A stretch of 64,000 nt of DNA, from positions 6,076,001-6,140,000 of the forward strand of contig AP026545.1 in the NCBI GenBank assembly GCA_026075535.2. Reading direction: 5' to 3'. Shown here piece after piece: positions 1 to 10,844 of this stretch (within the stretch, counting starts at the first letter, position 1; each line of letters opens with the position of its first letter). Source of the stretch: Tricholoma matsutake (Eukaryota; Basidiomycota; Agaricomycetes; Agaricales; Tricholomataceae). The notes beneath the pieces are model-generated. The model made no database searches. It was given only the letters and a program-made list of their open reading frames with translations, and was not told where the DNA came from. Made by a program: the position numbers and the translations under genes.

Positions 1-1178
1 ATCCCTCTCACCGCGAATCCCAATTCTTATTCTGATCCAATCCTGCTTAGATCGAGAACAGAAATACACCAACCTTCAGGGGTTACTCCCCGCTTCTGAG
101 CGGGAACAACAATCCTGAAAATGCTGGAGACTTGCAAGAGGGGTTTGAGTTTGGCTGGGAAGCGCTCGATGAACAAGAAGTCGACAAAGAGAGGATTCTT
201 CGCACTAGTGTCATGGATGACACCAACCAGTGGCCATCCGAGCTTCCTAACTTCCGCAACAAAGTCCTAAATTACTAGTATGTCCACCAACCATCGTATG
301 CGATAGTCATCTCATCAGTGAACGCTAGCCATTCAGCAATTCTCCTCGGGAAAATATTGTTTCCCCTCTTTGCGCTTGCCTTAAACCTGCCAGAGACCTT
401 CTTCGATGACAAAGTTTGGTTTTCCCATCTCTATTTGCCTTAGTTTTCCAATCCAATTACATCAGACACGAAACTCAGCAGCGTCGATGAAGCTCTTGCA
501 TTATCCGCCTCAAACTGGTCCGTTAGACGACCGCGTCATTGGTATTGGTGCTCACACAGAGTAAGTTATTATCTGCTTCATTTGCATCCTTCATTGAATG
601 ATGATTCAGCTGGGAGGTGATCAGTCCCTATGCCGCATCTGCTTATTGTAACACAAGGTTTTCTCCAGTGCTTCACCATACTATGGCAAGAACCTGGGAT
701 ACAGGCACTACAAGTTTTGAATGCTAAGAAAGAATGGATCAATGCACCGCCTATTCCTGGAACTTTGGTAATCAAGTATGAGGACTTGGTATTCTTCCTC
801 CCGTAGTAATGCTTACATTGCTTATCTCGTGTTAAAAGTCTTGGAGATCAATTTGCACGCTGGACCAGTAGGTGCTTTTTGTTGGGACCGTACATCTAGT
901 CTTACCATTCAATATCGAGATGATATCTTCAAATCCACTGTCCATCGAGCCATCAACCGTAGTGGCATTCACCGTTACTCCATTCCGCTATTTTTTGGGA
1001 CGGACTATGATGTCAGAATGGAGGTGCGGTCATTGTTCCTCAATGCCTCGCGATAGATCAACTGACACGTTTGCAGCCAATTCCGAGCTGTATTTCGCCT
1101 GGTCAGCCACCGAAGTATGAGATTGTCACAGCAGGAGAATACGTCAAGTCACGTCTGCACGCAACGTGGGATCATTAG
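1..1178 (+). CDS. 2-oxoglutarate/Fe(II)-dependent oxygenase, 5' truncated by window edge
   Basis: This is the C-terminal part of an isopenicillin-N-synthase-like oxygenase, which oxidises a small molecule using Fe(II), O2 and 2-oxoglutarate; the substrate cannot be told from sequence. About seven exons can be read. The first visible one contains RGYSPLLSG and DLQEGFEFGWEAL, typical of the family's N-terminal half. Later exons give MKLLHYPPQTGPLDDRVIGI, then the iron ligands HTD (about 553-610), FTILWQEPGIQALQVL, the distal His in STVHRAINR and the 2OG-binding Arg/Ser in RYSIPLFFG. The protein ends PPKYEIVTAGEYVKSRL...WDH with TAG at 1176-1178. The family is normally 320-350 residues, so only the extreme N-terminus is missing. 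A 7-nt exon at 610-616 is needed to keep the HTD-WECF reading frame. The gene converges with the methyltransferase gene, with only 86 bp between their stop codons. Confidence 0.85.
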
Positions 1179-1264
1179 ATACAAGATACATCAGTTAAAT
1201 TTCAAGTTGTGTCCTTCAGCAAGTCATATCGATGCCTGCTATATATGTTTTTTGAGGGGTTCGT

Positions 1265-3338
1265 TTATCGTACTTTGTACATCTGTACAACGGTATGGCT
1301 TGCGGCTGCTTCCGCGTCTTGCTTCGCGGCATAATGAATTTCCACATCTAGCTCTCTAGAATTGGAATCACTCTTGCGGCAGTAGAAGGTCCCATTCACG
1401 ACTGATCCTGTCAGATCAACAGATTAGACCGATGAATTCGCATTTATAACGCTTGAAAATATCGACCTTCCGCGACACTAATTGGTTCCCGAAGCAGAAA
1501 TAGCGTCTGCTTCCAGTGCGTTGACATGCTCTGAGGCCCGGTGCTGAAGCTGGTGATGGTATCCTTATCGGATCCATGGCTCTGCCGTCGCTTGGGCGCT
1601 GGCTTGCCTCCGACGGGCCAAACTTCGGCGAGAATGGGATCGCCTTCCTTGATCACTTTAACGTCTGCGCTTGCGGGTATAGGATGACCGGTTACAGTAA
1701 AGAATGTGTCGAAATAGAGAATAAAAGCGTTGACTTTTGTGCGTCGCTCTGCGGTCGACTCAAGTGCGAAGGTGGAGGAAAAGTCAAGTTGACGAGATGT
1801 TACTTCACTGAGAAGTAAATCCTGTGTAATATTAAGAATGTGAACGGCAGCTAATATTAGCTGCATACCTTGATTGCGTACGGTGCACTAAGTATGGTGT
1901 TTGGTCCCACTACGTCTACAATGGCTTCATCGTAAAGCTTTTCCGTCATCGTAGAGAGATCGAAGCCTGAAGAGGTCTAGAGTAAGGCTTGGTCAGACTT
2001 AATAAAAACAACATACCGTAAACATCGCTCCAGAATCCGATGCGTTCCTTATAGATCTCGTGGGAATAACAAAGGCCAAGCATCATTTTGCACTGACTCG
2101 GCACCATTACACCGCCAGGTCGTAAAAATCGATCTCGCGCACGAAGGACAGAATCGAGCATGGATTCGTATAAAAGTGCGTAACCCATCCATTCTGAGAC
2201 AATGATATCCACGTATGTGAGATCATCTGGAAGTGCAATCTCCTCTATTTTTCCTTTGATAACAGTGATGATATCACCAAAGCCATTGGCCTTTACGATA
2301 CGTTCAGCCTTCTCGGCGATGGCACTAGCGTCTACCGCGATTACACGTTTGGCCCCGCTCCTTGCAGCAAATAGGGAAAGGATGCCTGTCCCACAACCCA
2401 CATCCAGAACGACGGCATCACGGAACAATCCAGGATTTGTTGAGATAAACTGTGCATATGTTGAAGTTCTTACTTTGTCCTGAATCATAACCGCATGGAT
2501 ATCTGGCAGAAAAGAATTAGACGAGTGGTATTGACTATAATTCACGAACCGTTTTCGCCGTAGCTTTGAAAGTAATGTGTGTCGTTGTCGCGGGCTGGGC
2601 CGTACGCATCGTTCGAACCAAGATCAATAGTTGCATCCAGCTTCTGGCTGATCAGGGAGCGATAATCAGCAAAATCTTGCTTCACGGCAGCTAGCTTCAT
2701 TTCCAAAGCTTGAATTCGTCGAGCGGGATCTTTCGTTGTTTCATCTGCATCCTCGGAATCGGACCATTCGTTTGCTTGAAATTCTGGATATATACCTCGT
2801 TAGATTCAAACAGATATGGCGCATAGAGGTGGTGCTCACGAAGCATTGGGTCATCTTCCATGGCAGGAAGGAGGTATTCGTCTGATGTGAAAAGGGATTC
2901 ACTTCCCTGTAAAGTAGTTAAGTGGCTCGGAGACGGTTTCTAAACTGCGGTTAATTATCATTCTGATATAATTAGATGAACAGTACCATTCTACGTATGT
3001 AGTTGATCAAGCGAACACGCCCATGGAAGTCGAGTGCTACATATAATATCAATGAAAGTGATCGTCCGCAATGGAGAAAAATGCGGACATAACCTGCAGC
3101 AGATATCGTTCAAGTCGAAGGCATGATTTGATTTATCGTATAGCAAAGCATCCTCGACCGATGGAAATGTTTTTTCATCGAAAAGCGATTTGCAAGACTG
3201 TTTGGCAAAAGAGTCAGATACCCAATCGTCCCAGTTTTGGTCATCATCATCCTGATCTGAGGAGCTTGGATCACTTTCTGTGTCCTGTGCTTTGTTGTAA
3301 ACGTCGAGAGGATGTAGAAGATGAATACTCGTCGACAT
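1265..3338 (-). CDS. Type I protein arginine N-methyltransferase, PRMT3-like
   Basis: This enzyme transfers methyl groups from S-adenosylmethionine to arginine side chains, giving asymmetric dimethylarginine; PRMT3 relatives act on ribosomal protein uS5 in the cytosol. The SAM motif VLDVGCGTGILSLFAA, the double-E loop SEWMGYALLYESML and the THW loop STHWKQTLFLL are all intact. The ATG at 3338 opens an acidic N-terminus (SDPSSSDQDDDDQNWDDW), followed by the finger-like segment SCKSLFDEKTFPSVEDALL, then FHGRVRLINYIRRM and a linker with EMKLAAVKQDFADYR. The last exon, after an intron at about 1420-1478, reads VVNGTFYCRKSDSNSRELDV and ends HTVVQMYKVR with TAA at 1265-1267. Compared with animal PRMT3, the zinc finger seems to lack two of its four metal ligands. 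A start further upstream (GTG at 3359) is unlikely. Confidence 0.9.
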
Positions 3339-4417
3339 CGTCTGAGAAATAATTGGCACTCCCTGATTAGGAAACTGATGGCTTCGGCCCGTGCTTCCGA
3401 AGATTTAGACTTGCGGTGAAAATGACTCGACATATGGGTCAGACTTAAGTCGACTCACATAGTACGCGTGCGGTTCCGCGCGGTCAGCGCCCACAAAGTG
3501 TTTCGAACTTGGCCATATTCCCCCGCTTTCAAATTCGATGTCGGATAAATTATCCTCTACTAGCAGTACTACATCTCTCAGTCCCTCTGACAACGGCTCT
3601 CTGCAGCCAAAGAAGGGGGGTTTGCTGGGTTTGCTATCACTTTTAAAAGATAACCAAGTCTGTGCTTTTAATTGCGTGCTTCGTGAGGTCTGACGGTCTG
3701 CCACTGGACAGCATGAGACCAAACACCGTGACCAACTGCTGCCAGGCAGTGCGTCAAATGGGAACAACCCATGGAGCGATTCTAAATTCGCGGAAATGTC
3801 TTCCAGAGAGGGATGGGCGGCATCAACCCCAACACAGCCATCGTTTTAAATTGCGTGCGAGAGGTAATTCCACTGACTTGCATATCAACCTTTTGCTGAT
3901 GCATTCTACGCGTTCCTGTCGTTCCTACGTCAGAGGACCTCGGGCATTGGACAGGAGATAGAAATTTGTCGTCAGAGGGGTCGTGTGTCAATAGTCTTGT
4001 ATATCAACTATTAGTCCGCTTGAATATTCGAGACACTTGAATCTTGTGTCTGCGAGGCCGCTGAGCGACATCCCTACGATAAAGCGCTTAAGTGGATACC
4101 ATGCAGAAGTTTCCTATTTCTCACTGAAAGAAAGATTGCAACTGAGATTGAGGACATAGTGATGCGATAGATACCAAGTAGATCCGAGGCCACTTGAGAC
4201 GTAGAGCAAACGAGTCGAATTCGAAGATTCCCGGGCTGGAATGAAACTGGGATTCAGCCTTCACATGCAATGGTTGGATTAGAACAAGACAGAGGAGACT
4301 AGTCACAACACACAATTATTTCCATGAACAGAATTTGGAACCAAAGATCGGCGAATGATAATACATGACATTTTACAATTTGCCACATGTAAATCACAAA
4401 TCGCGAACCATAGAATG
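3339..4417. other. Intergenic stretch, no convincing gene
   Basis: This holds the promoter side of the methyltransferase gene and the 3' side of the Jlp2-like gene. A minus-strand open frame at 3405-3767 (about 120 codons, including DNLSDIEFESGGIWPSSKHF) and another at 3782-3991 are open. Neither matches a family I recognise, and no splice pattern joins them convincingly. They could be a small lineage-specific gene, but I would not annotate one. Confidence 0.4.
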
Positions 4418-5411
4418 TTATATGAAATCCTCTTCCAATGCTCGCCCTGTCTTTGGAGGCTCGACCTCGTCTTCCTCGACGTTGAAGAGCGTATCGTAAG
4501 AACGTGCCGCTTTCTCGGCTTCACGTGCTCGAGCCGACTCGAGGTCGGCTTTTGCCTGTATGATTTTAAGACCGTGGCGGCGTCGGAGGGTTTTGAAGTG
4601 ATTGTACCTTCTCCGTAGCCGCTGCTCTGCGGATAGCAGACTCTGTCTTGATACGGTCGACTCTTTCTTGTTCGTGGTCGACCGCTTTTTCGACTTTAGT
4701 CTTATTTAGACGATTGACAATCATGTTCTCGCGCTTGGCAACATGGACTGGAACAGGATATCAACGTATCACCTTGGACAGAAATATCACCATACTTCTC
4801 TTTACCTGTGCTGAATCTTATTAGTGAAAGGTGGGTAAACATCGATTACAACGTACTCGTTTATCATTGTGGAATGAAACTTGGCCGACAGCCATGTCCC
4901 CCGTTTTCTAGCGACATCGATCTGAAATTCTTGGAGATCAGATATGAACATCAAACGCACTTTCAAGTTGTCTCCAGGGGTGTATATGATGGTCATATTA
5001 TCCTTCTTATTGCCTACATTGTGGCTTATGAGCCCATCGATATGAGCATGGGTAGAAAATAAACCTTCGATCGAGTTTGCTTTTACGAGTTGTGCGCAAT
5101 CCGTGAGCAAAGCGTCGGGTATGCTCTCCCAAACCATCCCATCAGGCATTCGAAGGTAGACATGAGCGGATGATATCTTGTCGACGTGAAACCAGACGTC
5201 TTGTGGCCAAGCGTATCGTATCAATTCTTCATCTGGAGAGGCAGCTATGTTACGGGTAATTTCTCATTGCCACAGACGATCAAACGAACTTTCCACCTTG
5301 TCTCGACCCATGTAAAGCGTGGCTGGAGGATCCACGGCTAGTGTTCATGAGAAATAGCTCTAAGAGTCCATTAGACCATCGCGTACCTGTAGATTTAAAG
5401 AACAGCACCAT
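4418..5411 (-). CDS. Jlp2/CCDC25 family protein (NFACT-R domain)
   Basis: This is a conserved eukaryotic protein of the CCDC25/yeast Jlp2 family, built from one NFACT-R (DUF814) domain and a charged coiled-coil tail. The domain is also found in NEMF/Rqc2 ribosome quality-control factors; the molecular role in fungi is unsettled. The start exon reads MVLFFKST, and the second exon holds [13 protein letters not shown]. Then come [70 protein letters not shown], and after further short exons the Arg/Glu-rich helix [20 protein letters not shown]. The end is [18 protein letters not shown] and ALEEDFI with TAA at 4418-4420. Order and length (about 210 residues) match the family throughout. The start lies 207 bp from the divergent RBM25-like gene, so the two probably share a promoter region. 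Confidence 0.9.
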
Positions 5412-5618
5412 AAATGAAGGGGGTCGAGATAAAACCGTGGGAAACGTAAGATTTCCCTGAGAGCTTCAAGCGACCAACTCTTTGCCTCTTTTCTCCTCTT
5501 CTTCTGATACAGAGCGTTGCTGGTTTCTCTTTGCAAGTCTTTTTCAGCAATCTCCAAAGTATAAAATGCTAAACTTATTGCCAGAATTACACGTTCAACT
5601 TCCACACTTAAGGCTAAA

Positions 5619-7900
5619 ATGCAACCGGCGTCCAATCGGTTAGGACTTGGTCTGCGTCCACCTTTGCCGTCTTACGGCCAGGGTCCCTCAATATCGGCTC
5701 TCGCACAGCAGCAACAAATGCATTTCGTTCCTCCGCAAGCACAAAAGCAAACTACGCTTTTTGTCGGTTCAATATCCGGCGGTATCACTGATGCATTTCT
5801 CAACCAGTTGCTACTGGTTCGTTCCCCACCTTTCTTAAGCAGAAGATTCACATCTGACTCATTTATACCAGGCATGCGGCCCTATCAAGTCATTCAAGCG
5901 CCTAATCACGCCTGCGAACAAGCCGCAAGGCTTCGGCTTTGCAGAGTTTGAAGAACCTGATGGTGCGCTGCGTGCACTCGCACTGATGAATGGTATAGAG
6001 CTGCCAGCACTGGAGGATGGGTGTGCGAACAAGAAGTTATTGGTGCGTTGAATTCAGTCTTGTTATTCCCCTTCAAACCCACGTCAGTAACGACAGGTGA
6101 AAGCGGATGAGAAGACGAAAGCTTTTTTAGACGCTTATAAGTCGCAGCGCATGCTCACGGATGTACGAAGCCATTGCATTTTTGCATACACGGCCCCTTA
6201 TCTGATCAATCTCATTATCAGGCGGATGAAACTCAAATGAAACAATCCAAACAAAAGTTGGATGAGCTAGTCGCTGACATCAATCGCATGTCGCAAGACG
6301 CCGCTAACAATGGTCTCATTGACAAAGAAAAATACGTGATTCCGCCCCATCTACATGATCTTCACGAAGCCGATCTGCCAGAGACGCAACGTGGTTTGGT
6401 GATCTCTGAAATAGCTCAGTTCCGCGAACGTGCCGCGAAACGGGAGCGGGAGAAATTACGTGACGTTCGGGATAGTATACCGATGGCCGTGGCTCCCAGT
6501 GGGCCCAAGGCTCGCGAGTGGGGGAAGCCACAACAACAACCAGCCCAACAACAACAGTCGGCTCAGCCAGCCGTGAGCTCTTCCCAACCACCTAAACAGC
6601 AAGGATTTGGTAAGGGCGCTCAGGGGTACACTAAACCTGTTGGGTTCGTGAAAGCGGAGGACGGTAGTGTAGGCGATAATGGGGGCCGCCAAGCGTCTAC
6701 GAAGGCTGCCAAAACGGACGAGGAGCTGGAGGCAGACAGGAAAGAGAGCCGACGTCGCGATGAGGAGGTTTCGTTCCGAGATGTGAGTTAGTTTAGAATT
6801 TTGTCGTTGGTGACATATTTACCTCTTGTAGCGCGAACGTCGCTATGAGCCACGAGAGCGAACACGTATCCAGGCTCTTGAACGGGCTATCGCTCGCGAT
6901 CGTGCGACGAAAGAGGCGGAGGGGCGTCAGCGTATCGAGATGCGGTCACGCTTGGATATTTGGGATGATGACGAGAGTGACGAAATGTTTTATGTTGATC
7001 GGTATGTCTTTTTTAAAAGTTAAGACCTGAATCGATCTTAGAGTCTCCACATCACATATCACTTTCAACCAGAGCACGATGGCGCCACCTCAGAGCTCGG
7101 CGACTAGAAGCAGAGGAGGCGGCAGATGCCAAATCCAGACGCTTCGAAGAGCAAGAAGCGGAAAACCTGAGGCGAGAATCAGAGGACTTCCTGGCTCGTC
7201 AAATGGATGAGATGCAGGCACTAGCAGATGAACAAAGAAAGGCTGGCCTTCTGCTGGATGATGGTGCTCCTGTTAGGCTTAACGTCTCCATTGCACCTGC
7301 ATCGGCAAAGGAGACTGGGAATAAGGAGAAGGCGACAGTCTTTGGACAGGAGGACGAGGAGGAAGATGGGATCAAGAAGCGTAAAGTCCCGCTTGTCAAG
7401 CTTGACTTCAGTGTGGCGGAAAGCGGGGAGAAGACGAGAGAAAGGGTGGAGCGGATTAAGGTTTCAGTCCCGCACGACAAGGATACGTTGTTCAAGGCGA
7501 AAGTCAGATGGGATGGTTTATCCGATGTGAGTCATCTGACATTTCTATTTCCCTACTCGCTGTGAACCAGATCACGTTTCCAGGCAATCATCGACCGGAA
7601 GTTCGAACCTTTGGTGAAGCGGTTGATGATGAAATACCTTGGAGAGATGGAGGAGGAGGACTTGATCATGTTCGTGCTGGAGCATCTCAAGGACCACAAA
7701 GGGCCGCAGAAACTAGTAGAGGGCTTGGCACCGGTGCGTGGAGCTGGCGTGATCACACCTGTTGCGTTCTCAGTTTTTTTTGTTCCCAGGTGCTGGAGGA
7801 AGAAGCAGTCGAGTTCACCCTCGGCGTTTGGCGGCAAGTGATCTTTGAAAGTATGGCGTATGGTGAAGGCCTATTGACAGAGAAAACGCTTGTGGATTAA
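5619..7900 (+). CDS. RBM25-like splicing factor (RRM + PWI)
   Basis: This RNA-binding protein has an N-terminal RRM and a C-terminal PWI domain, the layout of RBM25 (yeast Snu71 relatives), which works with the U1 snRNP in splice-site choice in the nucleus. After a short Q-rich leader the RRM starts with TTLFVGSISGGITDAFLNQL (RNP2 region), and the next exon gives GFGFAEFEEPDGALRALALM (RNP1 region). Then come DEKTKAFLDAYKSQRML, an acidic/basic middle with a Gln/Pro tract near 6525-6600, RE/RD-rich helices at 6835-7200, and the PWI domain (PLVKRLMMKYLGEMEEEDLI, FVLEHLKDHKGPQKLVEGLA, EFTLGVWRQVIFESM). TAA closes at 7900. At least six introns interrupt it. Confidence 0.88.
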
Positions 7901-9085
7901 TGTTCGTGCTGATGGGGCGAGTGGGGACGTAGTGAGTACTATTTTCGCTGCTCTTCTGGAAGGCGCCGGTGCGCTGGGTTATTACCGAGGTGCACCCGCG
8001 GCCTTTCGTGAGTTACTAGTATTATGACTTAGCGCATTTGGGGCTGAGGATGAGGTGAGAGGCGTGAGAAGAGATGTTTATGTTTGGAGCCTTGAAGATG
8101 TGACGTGAGTTCACCACATTCGATCCTTCAGAAATGTAAATGATATTGCCTTTCTTCTCCCTTCGGAGCATCGATGAGTTCGTATTCAAATTGTCGTAAC
8201 GTGAATGCTAGTGTTGAGTTGTTGATAGATGCATTGATATGCGAGGTGAGTGTTGAATAGCTTCGTGGTTACACAACTGTTTTTAGCAGGACCGTTCATC
8301 GATTATCGTCGAGTGGGTGGAATATACCGCAGACAAGATGTAGGAATCGATATTGTCGTGTATGGACAGATTATTGTTGTAACTTCCATTACTGAAGTCA
8401 AGGGTCACGCCTATCCAGACTTGGGCATATTCTGAGTATGTAAGGACTTGCTCTTACCTCTTATTATTTATTATATGAAGCCTGACCTTTTTTTTACGAG
8501 CCATTTCTCCGACTCGGGTTGTATTTCGGGTCACCGCTCGGCTCCGTACAAGGTCTCTTTTTGTTCCACCACCTCCTGCCAACCCGTTCTTCTCTTCTAT
8601 TACATAGAGCACTGAAAGTAGAACCGAACGACTGACACGTTTTGATTGAGCTTTGCTTCACATCGACCTGTCATCTCATATGACCGCGTCGTTGCTGAAT
8701 GAATGGATCATTCTCTCAGCTTTTTTGAGTCGTGTGTACAGGTTACATGGCATCTATTAAGCTGAATGCTTTACGAAATCAGGCCAAGTAGACGGATGAG
8801 TTCGAAGTTGTTGAAGAAGTCCACATTGATTGGTTCACCAATCTCTATTTACGAGTGGCAGCTTGCCCAAATATGTTCAGTAAATGACCGAAAGATTGGG
8901 TTGCTATTGCCCAGCAAGTGGCTCCATTTCAATTTGTTGTTTTTACCGACCCCGTGAGCTCGATCGAGAAGCCTCATCTATCGAGGTATCTCCAGGTATC
9001 TCCTTGATTGTGCCTTGTCCCAAGCCAAAAGTTGTGTCCGGGCTTTAAATTTATAAGCACGACGTGATTTTGACATTTCCCCAAC
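7901..9085. other. Gene-free stretch
   Basis: I see no supportable gene between the splicing-factor stop and the inverted-repeat cluster. The longest open frames here are about 60 codons without recognisable motifs. The first few hundred bases presumably hold the 3' UTR. Confidence 0.5.
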
Positions 9086-9470
9086 GGATCTGAACTCAAG
9101 ACTTTGAATCCAGAGTGATCCTACTAAATCCTAACCATAATACACACAAGCATCCGCTCGATCAGCGCCTCCCATGGTCTCGACTAATGTTGTACTCGTC
9201 GTCGGGAATGACGAGCAGACTACTTTACTCATTCTTAACCTTTTCCCTTCGTTTTTTTTGGTGCATAACACTTTTGTATATATGGTGTTCATAAACAGCT
9301 ATTTTTATTTTTAAATTGAGCGTTCGAATCCAGGCCATGTGTCGTTGGACTTCGGTCGCATTTCTGAGATTAAGTCAGCTACATGTTTTGCCGCTATGTA
9401 CTACTAGTGCCCAATTCAACGATATCCATTGTTAGGATATATCATAGGTTAGCAAACCATCTATGCTTTG
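9086..9470 (+). repeat. Left arm of the ~385-bp inverted repeat
   Basis: Reads GGATCTGAACTC at the outer end and CCATCTATGCTTTG at the inner end. It pairs with 13898-14285. It includes a pyrimidine/T-rich tract near 9240-9310 and the word GCGTTCGAATCC, which resembles a tRNA B box, but no tRNA fold was found around it. Confidence 0.85.
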
Positions 9471-9962
9471 TTGGAATGCTATCCGAGTGTCTCCCCAAAA
9501 GTATCTGCATTCAGGTTGTACTAATTCTTTCTCTCGGGCGCATTAGGGTGATGATGTGGAAGGGCAGGACCCCCGACAACCCCCCAAAATGCCTGATCCC
9601 AGAATTTTCGTCCGGATAAAAAAAAATTGAGGCCGTTTCGTGGCATTTTTATCCGCACATGGGATCAGGCATTGGGAAAAATCGCTAAAAATAGTCGTTT
9701 TTTCGAAATTTCGCTCTAGGTAGGTAAATATTACTATATAGAACATGTGTTAGTCGTCATCGCCATCCTCCTCGGCCATATGAGTACTATCCGCAGCATT
9801 TTTGCGTCTAGACTCATAGCAATCAAGATTTTTGAAAATTTTTTCGTTAGGACGTTGAACCGAATGTGGTCTGGTATGCCGATCCGAAGCCCAGTTTCTA
9901 TGGCACTGCGGGGAGCAGTATCGAGAATGCAGAGAAATGCCGAGGAAGGGAGCAGTGTGAAT

Positions 9963-10684
9963 TTACTGTAGGGACTGCAACTTCTCTGGAATAGACCGAA
10001 ATTGCTGGCTGACCATCTGTTCAAAAACCTGCAAGACGAAATATGACACGGCGGATATGTTTGATGATTTCATGATGCTGCTGTGTTTACCATTCTTCCC
10101 TCCACTTTTCGAGTAGATGGCAAGAACTTTCCCTAGCATGATGCGCCCATCCAACACTATAAACCCATAACGCCAAATTTGGCATGTTCTCCATCGTGAC
10201 TGAGAGTCAACCACCTTGTACATCTCTTGCCAATATTGCACACTCCAGAGAGGTAAATGAGAGTTCTTGTAAGATGGATCCTCAACAGATACAGCACCAT
10301 TGAGGAGAGCTTGTCCAATTCCTTGCTCATTGCCTCGACAAAGCTTCGTGATGGAAGAGCCCTTGGGATAAGGTGTTTGACATCGTCATTTGCAGGGAAG
10401 GTTGAGAAGCATGTCGAAGCTGAGGGATGTACCAATGCGTAACTTTCTTTTGGTAGTCTGAGAGCGAGAAAGTCTTTGACTGTAACCTCGCTATTGGGGA
10501 AAGCGTATCTGTAAAAATCTTCTGGTATAAACAATTTTCTTTTTCGGTAACCTATCAAGTCTGGAAAAGCAGAGGAATTAGAAGGAAATATCTTCCCTTT
10601 CCCAATCCACCGCTTCTCATCAAACGGCGGTGGATTCTCGCGTACCATCACATATTCAATGTCCATTTTGGGGATTTGATGCAT
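9963..10684 (-). pseudogene. Degraded protein gene carried by the 3.3-kb transposon, unrecognised
   Basis: On the minus strand an ATG at 10684 opens a frame reading MHQIPKMDIEYVMVRENPPP, FRYAFPNSEV-like and DFLALRLPKESYALVHP. Near 10305 continuity jumps by one base into the frame that reads [20 protein letters not shown], then [20 protein letters not shown], stopping at 9963. The switch looks like a frameshift, not an intron, so I call it a pseudogene. I do not recognise the family; the PLW..YW pattern resembles lineage-specific proteins carried on fungal DNA transposons, but this is a weak impression. Confidence 0.45.
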
Positions 10685-10844
10685 GCGCAAGAAAGACGTA
10701 GATAGACAACACAGGCTTTTTCGGGATATTTAGCTTTTAGATAGATAGAAATGCTAGGCGCTAGGCTAGTATAGGCTAGTACAGACTATGCTCATCCCTT
10801 CGCATGGTTCATTTTTTTTTTGGCTCCAGGCTCAACGTTCAACC

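Noticed and set aside
9300..9345. tRNA-like B box (GCGTTCGAATCC) in the left inverted-repeat arm, mirrored near 14030
   Set aside because: No A box at the right distance and no cloverleaf pairing could be made on either strand. A Gln-tRNA-like word (GACTTTGAATCC) near 9101 is also isolated.
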